From contig VSDK01027227.1 in NCBI GenBank assembly GCA_009767595.1, positions 14,906 to 78,905 on the forward strand: a stretch of DNA of 64,000 nt. Direction: 5' to 3'. Shown piece by piece: positions 55,756 through 64,000 of this stretch. This DNA is from Symbiodinium kawagutii (Eukaryota > Sar > Dinophyceae > Suessiales > Symbiodiniaceae). Position 1 is the stretch's first letter. The number at the start of each line of letters is the position of its first letter. The translations under genes and the position numbers were made by a program. Under the pieces are notes generated by a model. That model ran no database searches. It saw only the letters and a program-made list of their open reading frames with translations, and was not told the DNA's origin.

Positions 55756-56870
55756 CTGGCGCTGGACTGCCATCGCGACTGCTGTGAAGGATGTGCACCT
55801 GGGCTTAGTGAAGCCATGGTTGTATCCCATATATCTCTTATATTCATGGATCACAAGAGTCATAAGAGTCAATTCACCCCATTCTTATGGTGAAAGTATA
55901 TGTCCATTTCTATAATTTTCACCCCAGTCTTATTGGTGAATTAGCCATCATCAGTGAAGCGAGTGTTGTCAACCAGTAGCGGTATCATGTCAACAATTGT
56001 CAGCATCAATTCAGGACCACCTCTGGAAAATCTAAAAACCCAGTGACGAAGATCATCAATAGACATTCATTGACATGCATCGTTACATGATGATGCTTTA
56101 CCAATGGTAATGGGAACCATTGATTCACCATGATAAGGTAGATAGTGATCATTAGCCATGATTCACAAGGTTGCTGAAGACACATTATGGTGAGTATCGA
56201 GATATAGGCTGTGAAGCTATCATGAAACTATTGCAAATAATGTCCAGGCATGGTGAAACAATCATGGTGGCATTTCGTAGCATTTCATGGCATTTCATGA
56301 GGCATGAAACCAAGGAGGCAATGGTGAGTTTAATGAAACCACAACAGAAAATTAATAACAGATCTAATTTAGTGGTGTCAATGGCTGCTTGTCGTGCTTT
56401 CCATCGTTTGTGAATAGATCTGGTGATGAATAAATGGGAAATCAATTCGGAGTTCATGGCATTTCATGGCGGACTGATAAAAATGATCACACATGATTGG
56501 TGGCTGTGGGATGTTTTGTCCTGGAATCAACCCTGATCAAGATGAACAATCAACAGCAAATATGCCAAGAACAACAATAAGAACAACAAACATAATCACA
56601 AACGTTTTGATATCGAACAATGGAGGTTAAGTTGTGAATTTCATTTTATCGCAAAGATTTGTCAAGGTTTTACGCTAATAAATTCCCTATCATTAGGGTT
56701 GACTTGATCTGGGGTAAGAACACATGGCCAACCATGGGCATTATTCGCGTTGTTTTGCATGCAGTTCGAGAGACACAAAAACGCACAGCATTCGAGACAG
56801 GGTCCTCAGTGGATTGTAGATGTCCAAGCCAAACTCAATGTAGTAGTCCTGCATCTCACTCATAGACACA

Positions 56871-56971
56871 AGTGGTTGGTGATTTCAACCCCGTCTGAAA
56901 AATGTTAGTCCACCAACCATTTGTTACCAACTACTAGGGAAAACCAAAAATGTTTTTAAACCACCAACCAG
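56871..56971 (+). repeat. Family C inverted-repeat element
   Basis: GTGGTTGGTGATTTCAACC to TTAAACCACCAACCAG. Confidence 0.85.
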
Positions 56972-57030
56972 CAAAAGCAAACACCAACATGCACCCAGCA
57001 GAAATAAGCAACAGAGTGTTGAATGGCCGG

Positions 57031-57110
57031 ATATGGGGGGTTTCTCAAAACATGGAACCCTAAAATGGTTGGTTTATCATTTTTGGGGACCCCTATTTTG
57101 AGAAACTGTT
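57031..57110 (+). repeat. Family A element, short form
   Basis: GGGGTTTCTCAAAACATGG and GGACCCCTATTTTGAGAAAC with a short centre, about 80 bp in all. Confidence 0.8.
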
Positions 57111-57678
57111 GTCATTTTCACAAATCCATCCCTTGCCCTTTGGCATCACTCGTCCGTTGGGACATCTACCCTTCATTCGAAGACCACTGCGTTGCATGAA
57201 TCTGCCATGATGCAGAAAATCATCAAACCAGTGTTGGTTCAATAATCAATGAAACACTGGTCGTTCATGCAAATATGAACCACTTCACCACCATTAAACC
57301 CCAATTCCTAGCATTTGGTTTAGAACCCTACCGATAGCTCCTTAGCTCGCTCCGCCTTTAAAGGGCTGTACCCCTGGGCCCCTTAGCTCGCTACCCAAAT
57401 GGCCAGCTCGCCGTTGATCGTCTAACATGGCCCTACCCTTTCAGTTGCCACTGTAGTAAGCAAGCCCCGCAAAAAATGGTAGAAAGCAGCTGGAGACCGG
57501 TCCCTACAATGGCAACTGGAAGGGCAGGGTAGGATTATCCATGATTTCCCAGCTTGCTGGTGAGTTTCCCTCTTGATTGTGAGCAGGGATAGGCTTTATC
57601 GGGGGGGGGTCCACTGTACACATTAGCGTGCAAAGCCGGTCGGTCTCACCTGGAGTCAAAAGCAAAATCGGAAAATAT

Positions 57679-57784
57679 ACGGTTGGTGATTGAACCACCC
57701 CTATCAAACGTATCAGTCAACCAACCAACCAGCTATATAGCCATCCCAAATATTATGGAAAGCACAATGTTAAAAACCAGCAGC
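57679..57784 (+). repeat. Family C element, diverged
   Basis: ACGGTTGGTGATTGAACC, ATCAGTCAACCAACCAACC, ending AAAAACCAGCAG. Confidence 0.65.
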
Positions 57785-57929
57785 CATGTATCAAACACAA
57801 AGTCTTCTGAGATTTGAGGACGCTGAACATTTCTCGGTTTGATACCGTGCTTTAAACACAATCTGAATAGCTATCGCACCATTGTAAATGATTGAATGTA
57901 GCTAGTCGATTGCCATTCTCATGGTTGGC

Positions 57930-58260
57930 TCCGTTTTAATACAGAAAATATGCGCACATAAATACACATATACAGAAATACATCAATAAACACATAAATA
58001 AATAATTACGATAAAGAAATAAAGCAGGTCCAGATATAAATAGATAACATATAAATAAACAACTAAATAAGTAAATAAGTAAGTACATAAAAAAAACACT
58101 CACATAAACAAAGTAAACCAATGAACAAATAAAACACAAGTAATTACACGTACTGTATATAAATGAATAAGTAACTTAAGAAGTCAATGAATAAGTATAT
58201 TAAAAAGTAAATAAACACATAAATACAAGAACAAATGAATGACCATATCTAAATATTGAT
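57930..58260. repeat. ATAAATA-rich low-complexity stretch
   Basis: Imperfect CATAAATAAATA words. Lies in the intron between exons 5 and 6. The minus frames rich in F, Y and L are artefacts. Confidence 0.7.
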
Positions 58261-58339
58261 AAAACCAATACACATGCCACCACCACTTGGATAGACAAGA
58301 ACAAAACAAAGAAAACTGCATGGCCGTCGCACAAACCTC

Positions 58340-58480
58340 ACAATACCGAAACACCACCACCACCATCACCACCACCACCAACAACAACAGTAACAACAAC
58401 AACCACAACAGGACCACAACAACAACAAGAAACAAGAAACAAGAAACAACCACAACAACCACAAGAACCACAAAAAACAG
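58340..58480. repeat. (ACC)n(ACA)n low-complexity tract
   Basis: CACCACCACCATCACCACC then CAACAACAACCACAAC, close to exon 5. Confidence 0.9.
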
Positions 58481-58529
58481 CTGACAATTCTGCCAAAAGC
58501 TGCACCACAGGGTTCCAGGTTCCACCAAC

Positions 58530-58619
58530 CAGCTGGGCTTCCCCGACGCGTTCCACAGCGATGGGCTCCATGATGTACATGGTGATGGAGGAGGCGTTGC
58601 ACCTACCCACGCGGAGCGT
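58530..58619 (-). CDS. Giant gene, candidate exon 5
   Basis: 90 nt reading TLRVGRCNASSITMYIM then EPIAVERVGEAQL, about 88 percent G/C at codon position 3. Acceptor AATCCAG, donor CTG|GTTGGTGG, which looks like the end of a family C inverted repeat. Confidence 0.55.
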
Positions 58620-59864
58620 CTGGATTGGCTGGTGATTCAGGGTTGGAAGTTGCTAATTCATGGTTAGTGATGGTTATAGTAATGGCTAATCAATGATTAA
58701 TGATGATGAAAACAATGAGTAATGATACATTAAGGATGGTTGTAATAATTGCTAATTGAGAAGTAATATTCCTTGAAAGTGATCAATAAAGGTCAATAGT
58801 GGCTGATCATGATTGATAGCGGTTGATAGTGGTGAATCATGGTTCCTATTGCTTTGATGACGGAGGATTAATTGACCAACAATCACCAGTAACCAACAAT
58901 CATGCGTGATAACACCATCACCGGCACCACCACCACCAACAACAACAGCGGCAACAACAGAAGCACCAACAGCAGGAACGTCAAACACAAGCAATGGCAG
59001 CAGCTTCAGTTTCTGCTCGCTTCATCGCTCCCCAGTATCATCTCTCTCTCTCTCTCTCTCCAAATGGTCCCACCTGGCTATGAATGTTAGTGGGTGGACT
59101 CCTATAATAATTTCGGATTTTTCGCTTGAGTCAGTCAAAACAACTAATTGACATGACTTACGAATCATCATAATCTGACTATGTGTTGTTTGGCGAGTTT
59201 GCACCATTACACCTTGCTCTTGTAGACTATGAGTATCCAAACTAATTACCCTTCTTGAGGAAAGACTATGAATTCACGGTTGGACGCCGAACTGATCTTA
59301 TCAGCAACACTCGACACCAAATGATAGCACCATACTTTTTTCTTCATCACCGGGTCATCACCATCCAGAATGATTGAGAATAGTTAACTATTGTTTAGTA
59401 ATGATAGTAATGATGCCAATATAGTTAAACAACCATTGCATCAACCAACAATTCGTCAACAATGGCTAATCATTGGTCTGGTTGGTACTCATGGTTCAGA
59501 ATTGTGAAGGTTGCAGAGTTATGAAACAATGAACACTATAAATGTTGAGCATAATCAACTTTCATACTGTATTTGTTCAAACCTATTGTAACACTCACAA
59601 AGGTAACTCACAGTATCCACAGGTACGCTGCTCGGTCAAGTCTTCAATTTGCCCGGCCAGCGATCTAGTTGAAAGAAAAAGTGCTGGTATACTTAGAAAA
59701 TACAGTAGAAGTGGATAAGCAGAACAGTTTACGCTTGATGTAACGGGAGTGTGACATATACAAGGTATAATCAAATGTAAATAAATAAATAGATACATAT
59801 ATATATATATATAAAAGTCAGGCATCACTCAGTCTTTCACAAGTCAAAGCGCCTTCTGTGCAAT

Positions 59865-59970
59865 TGGGTGTTTCTCAAAATTGGGGACCCCAAAAAATCA
59901 TCCAATATATAGTCATTGATAGTGATAAACCATCCATTTTGGGAGACCTTGTTTTGAGACACACCCAAAT
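59865..59970 (+). repeat. Family A inverted-repeat element
   Basis: GGGTGTTTCTCAAAATTGG to CTTGTTTTGAGACACACCC. Confidence 0.85.
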
Positions 59971-60091
59971 TGCTGTGGGTCAAAACCCCGTACCCCTGGT
60001 TCCCCCACTGTTAAGCATCGTTTTCCCTATGATTTGGTTGGTGAACTTATAAGCCATAAAGTTGATGATCAACTGCTTGACCCATAGCCAA
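59970..60091 (+). repeat. Family B inverted-repeat element
   Basis: GCTGTGGGTCAAAACCCC to GCTTGACCCATAGCC. Abuts the family A copy and ends 25 bp from exon 4. Confidence 0.85.
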
Positions 60092-60115
60092 ATGGAAAGG
60101 CCAGACATCATGAAC

Positions 60116-60187
60116 CCATGGCAGCTGCAGCGTTCCCGGACACGACCATGGAGTTGGGCAAAGGCGTGAAGGTGGCCACTGGAACAT
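60116..60187 (-). CDS. Giant gene, candidate exon 4
   Basis: 72 nt reading VPVATFTPLPNSMVVSG then NAAAAM, about 74 percent G/C at codon position 3. Acceptor TGCCTTGCAG|AT, donor CATGG|GTTCATG. A family B element ends 25 bp beyond the donor. Carries the F-T-P motif. Confidence 0.55.
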
Positions 60188-61316
60188 CTGCAAGGCAGCG
60201 AGCAGTGCGCTGTCTCCGTTAAAATCTTTGAGGCGTAAATACATGGGTGCAAACATATTATAGATTTCTAGGTATACATGCTTATATATAACATAACATA
60301 CATAGATACATATATGTAGATAAGTATGTATACAAATGGAATATGCTATGAACCAGTCCGCAAATCATGAAACAACAACACGAATGCGTTCATACATGTG
60401 TACCAAAATTGTGTACTTGAGTAAGAAAAGTACATACACTAATACATAGAGTCAGAGAGAGACACACAAACACGGACACATAAATGGAGACATATATATA
60501 TATATAAAATACATGTCTGTAAATCAAGTAAACAGATTCATACAGATATGATCAAACATGCGTATAATATTCATCATGTTCGGTGTCCATAGTGATGCAA
60601 TGGGCATCCAAAAATTATCTTGGTATCAGCTGGAGCCAACATATTCTTGTGAATCAATGCCCATCCTCAAAATGTCACTAATCATCTATCATCTTTGTCT
60701 TTGTGGAAAAGAATCTACGAACAATGTTTCATTGCAAGCCAATAATCTGCCCTGCTGTACCCACTTTCCAAGATTGTGAGATGCATGAACCATTGATATG
60801 AATGGTGTTGTTGGTTTGTCTACCATCATTGGTGGTCGTATCGCTACATACGCATGCTATACCCAACGGAATTAATCATGGACACTACCACTCACCAGAC
60901 CCTGATTTACCCTCATACCCCGCTATATCGTTCACAGCGACATAGAATGTGCGATGGTTACATAATTCGTGCGCACAGCTACACCATTGGGGCTGCTGAA
61001 TAATCTAAGACCTAAAGTGTTCAGAGTAGTACCCCAGTGGATGCATAAGCACCGTCATTGGAAGCAGCAAGCTTCATAGTGCAGGAATGAATTGTTAGAT
61101 GCCATACATAGGCTTATTCTCCTGTGCATAGTTGCACTGATCTTCATGGGCCAGCCTGGGTATTAACATAATTGCAAGTGGTTACACACACATATATATA
61201 TATATGTACATACATGGTTTCAACGCATATGCATAAATACAAATAAATTAGATTAAATGAGGTTATCTTATCACAGTCAACCAAAATCTATCTGGGTATA
61301 TACTTAAGTATACATG

Positions 61317-61416
61317 TGGCAGTGGGTCAAAACCCTGTCAGTAACCATTAGTTTCCCTATAGTTTTGTTGGTTAATATCGCCCAGTACCGGTTGGTTAAT
61401 AGTGACCCATAGCCAT
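61317..61416 (+). repeat. Family B inverted-repeat element
   Basis: GGCAGTGGGTCAAAACCC to TAGTGACCCATAGCC. Confidence 0.8.
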
Positions 61417-61794
61417 AAATAGCTGCTCCACCCCCTACTATGACTGCTTTATACCCTATTATGAATCATCAACAAGGTGTACTAGTTAACCATTGTTGTT
61501 ACTACCCCATTGTTGGTTGGTTGATATTGATTCAAAAATTGGGCATAATAACCCTAGTTACTACCCATTGTTGTTGGTCGGTTACTCAACCAGTAGCAAT
61601 CATTACATGTTTGCCTACTTTGCCATTGTTGTTGTAATGATTCTTGGTGGCTGTTAGATCCCTTGCTAAAAATATATTTTTAGTGGTTCTATGGTAAATC
61701 AATCATATCCCAAAAACACTAAAAACCAAGGTTAGTGGGTATAAGCCATCCAGTTAATACTGACCACTCAACCAGTTACTCAACTGGATGCTAC

Positions 61795-61891
61795 CGTTGT
61801 CGTCCCAGCTTCCCGGCCTGCTGTGGGATCTATCCAACGGAAACCGCGGCACTTCCTGAACCGCGGGCGTGACCGCCGGTTGACCACCGGC
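61795..61891 (-). CDS. Giant gene, candidate exon 3
   Basis: 97 nt reading AGGQPAVTPAVQEVPR to PGSWDDN. Acceptor TACACCAG|G, donor ACG|GTAGCATCC. Confidence 0.45.
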
Positions 61892-62692
61892 CTGGTGTAA
61901 GGCGGTGCCATGGATATGGATGGTTAACCAAGTTACATCATCATGCTGTATTATGCTTCAATCGTGATTGGTAATGGTTCAAAATCAGCTTAACAATTGT
62001 AAATACTGCTTAATAATGCTCCACAATGGTTAATACTGGTTAAAAATCAGCTTAATGATCGCAAATAATGGTTAACTAATAATGCTTCATAATGGTTAGT
62101 AATTGTTCAAATCCGTTTAATACTGGATTGTGATGGTCAATAGCTAGGTTGATAATTGTTGAGGGTTGGCCGTTGTTTTATTGCTTGATAATCGCTAGTT
62201 GCTACAATCAAAACATAGAAACCAACAAGTGCAAACTGTGTACACGATAATCTTTTGTATATGTAAGATATTTGTCACGATTGTTACAAGCTAAATACAC
62301 ATCTAAACAAATCTCTCCTGGTCACAACCAATAATTGATATAATATATCATAAACGCGATGGCAACATAGCTATGGATGCATACAGATCATACCAAAAAG
62401 ATGTCAGATGAACATCCCAACAGTGGACGGGCTCTGTCATTGATGTGATGTTGACCGAAGGTGCCCAAAGCCATATATAACGGTAAAAATGCATTTGTCA
62501 TTACCCATTATTGACCATGTGTGCTGCGACCATGCGTAAACTTATTCATAATCTATTGACACAACATCCCTAGATCCTACATGTATAATCAAACATATAA
62601 ATACATATATGTAATATGATAGGAAAACATATGTATGAACAGGTATTCATAATCTCACACATGTACAGAAAGCAGGTATGCATGTCAGTTGC

Positions 62693-62773
62693 CTGAATCG
62701 TAGGGAGGCCAGTAGGTCCGCGAGTAATTTCCAAGCACGTTAACATAAACGAATACGTCAAAGCGTTGGTGCC
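62693..62773 (-). CDS. Giant gene, candidate exon 2
   Basis: 81 nt reading HQRFDVFVYVNVLGNY to YWPPYDS, a clear beta-strand pattern. Acceptor GCCAG|GG completes the base left by exon 1. Donor GC (TCAG|GCAACTG) or a nearby GA. Confidence 0.5.
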
Positions 62774-62963
62774 CTGGCTGTTCACATCCCGCGAAGTGAC
62801 CAATTACTACCCTCTGGCAATCTAACATGGCAATAAATCATTTCCCGAGGTTTTAGATTACCAAAGGACCAATAATCCTAAAACATGGATGTTTACATCC
62901 ACCATTTCAATGGATCATTTCCCGAGGTTTCTTTATAAAACATGGGTGATTGTCCATTGCCAT

Positions 62964-63083
62964 GTGGCTGTGGGTCAAAACCCTGTACCCCTGGTTCCCC
63001 CATCATGAACCATTGTTTTCCCCAGTATTGTTGGTGATTGTCCCCCATCTGTTGGTTGATTAACTGCTTGACCCGTAGCCACA
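62964..63083 (+). repeat. Family B inverted-repeat element
   Basis: GGCTGTGGGTCAAAACCC to GCTTGACCCGTAGCC. A family D relative (GGCAATCTAACATGGCAAT) lies just before it at 62815-62963. Confidence 0.85.
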
Positions 63084-63767
63084 TAGTTGCTATACATCCC
63101 CTATAATTGTATGTAATTGTTAGTTATCATCCCCTATTATTAACCATTAACCAGCTAGTTAACCAGCCAGGTTGGTTGGTGAACCTATACCTAATTTCAC
63201 AACTACTGGAGTGTAGGTACCCTTATTTCATAGCTCCACATAGCTCGATGGCCAAGCTTGCCTACCAGCTCGCAGGTGAAGCAAATCGCATATGACGCTG
63301 GTGAGGTCAGACAACGCACTTCAGCCAAGTGAGAGTGAACCAGCGGGTTGAGTGAACCATATCAAAGCTAACCTTAGATATTAAAAATTTGGTGAAAGTA
63401 CAGTGAACATTAGTGAACCATCACCCAATCAACATTGTCGAACCATATCAAAAGCCTGAGAGCAAAAAGGCTTAAGCTGGTAGGTTCTGCCTTTTGATAA
63501 AACAGCAAGCTGGATGATAATTATTCTTATTGGCGACACAGGTCATCACCACCAGTAGTGATAAATCATCTTCGGTACTTTTTGGAGCAGTACTGCCTTG
63601 GGGGATAAGCCAACTTATACCATTTATCTGTATATTCTTCACCAATCCTCCCCCTCTAATCGTCGCTGGATGCTTCTCAAGACTAGTGTTTCAATGTGTT
63701 CACCAGCCAATAAGCGATCAAACGCCCGATTTTTCCCGTTTCCTCCGCCAAAAAATGCTTCAACAAC

Positions 63768-63936
63768 CTATGATTCCCTGGACTTCTTCCCCCAAAAATG
63801 CCCCAAAAATCTCATCGCCAAGGTGCCCCAAGGTGTCCAAGAGGTAGAAATCCGAGGGGGAGATGATCTGAATCTCATCACCCATCTCCTGCAGGAAGGC
63901 ACAATTGCGCAACCCGCCATTGATGGGTGCTTCGAC
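63768..63936 (-). CDS. Giant gene, candidate exon 1 in window
   Basis: 169 nt reading VEAPINGGLRNCAFLQ to GEEVQGII. Acceptor CTGGCTAG|G, with an in-frame stop just before it; donor ATAG|GTTGTTG. The plus strand is also open here (63598-63975) and reads plausibly, so strand rests on agreement with neighbours. Confidence 0.55.
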
Positions 63937-64000
63937 CTAGCCAGTGACTGGGGCCCCAAAGTCGTGGTTGGTTGACTATAAATAGGTAATATGGGACCAG

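Larger units (their letters stand above)
19758..63936 (-). other. Gene span: giant intron-rich gene, beta-rich dinoflagellate protein
   Basis: About 33 short GC-rich islands on the minus strand read as protein and can be joined by GT-AG, GC-AG or GA-AG splicing into one frame, about 3 kb of coding in 44 kb. Introns are 0.4-5 kb and filled with families A, B and C. Exons recur with strand-like motifs: VEFTPVTT, VATFTPLPNS, FDVFVYVNVLG, LRVIAPLGFNF, FTLVNVTTVSPG. Known, from memory and unverified: Suessiales genomes encode very long, poorly annotated proteins with repeated F-T-P-x-T and A-P-x-G-F-x-F motifs, thought to be extracellular beta-sandwich repeats. Inferred: this is one of them. No start or stop was identified; the 5' end may lie outside the window. 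It could be more than one gene, and the frame between 30053 and 22773 is not settled. Confidence 0.6.

Noticed and set aside
57936..58528. Hydrophobic minus frames suggesting membrane proteins
   Set aside because: They come from ATAAATA-rich and ACAACA-rich low-complexity DNA; other frames are equally open.

Overview
The window looks like nuclear DNA of a dinoflagellate, most likely of the order Suessiales (Symbiodiniaceae or Polarella-like). Three things point there. A 684-codon intronless gene carries a ubiquitin-like head and about 24 copies of the 22-residue F-N-Q-S-L leucine-rich repeat common in those genomes. Short GC-rich exons (about 60-170 nt, often G or C at codon position 3) sit in long AT-richer introns packed with short inverted-repeat elements. 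Many inferred acceptors read AG|G and several donors must be GC or GA, as known for dinoflagellates. No prokaryotic features, rRNA genes or CRISPR arrays were seen. The assembly has one gap of 382 N (54764-55145) inside an ATGT microsatellite. Layout: every coding block I can support reads on the minus strand, consistent with the unidirectional gene blocks known in dinoflagellates. From right to left: (1) 63936 to about 19758, one very large intron-rich gene, entering from outside the window or starting near its right edge, with about 33 candidate exons (about 3 kb coding in 44 kb). The exons read as beta-strand-rich protein with motifs such as LRVIAPLGFNF and VEFTPVTT. (2) 18058 to about 13886 or 13168, a gene starting with a ubiquitin-like domain and perhaps ending in a coiled-coil exon built from a minisatellite. 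(3) 6325 to 4271, the single-exon ubiquitin-like plus LRR gene. (4) 4213 to 1227, exons of another gene whose last exon resembles the C-terminal part of a cytosine-5 DNA methyltransferase-like protein. The rest is repeats: three main families of 90-130 bp inverted-repeat elements (A, B, C, with one member of a fourth, D), a 118-bp tandem array bracketed by CCGAAC arrays, a 48-bp higher-order ATC/CTC array, GCGTAGCC-rich and hairpin-bearing tandem repeats, and microsatellites. Families B, C and D carry GT near one end and AG near the other within their terminal inverted repeats, so each could behave as a ready-made intron (introner element). This is the main interest of the window. Exon boundaries were worked out by eye. 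Splice sites were chosen partly for reading-phase agreement, so phase agreement is not independent proof. Function assignments of the large genes come from motif resemblance only.
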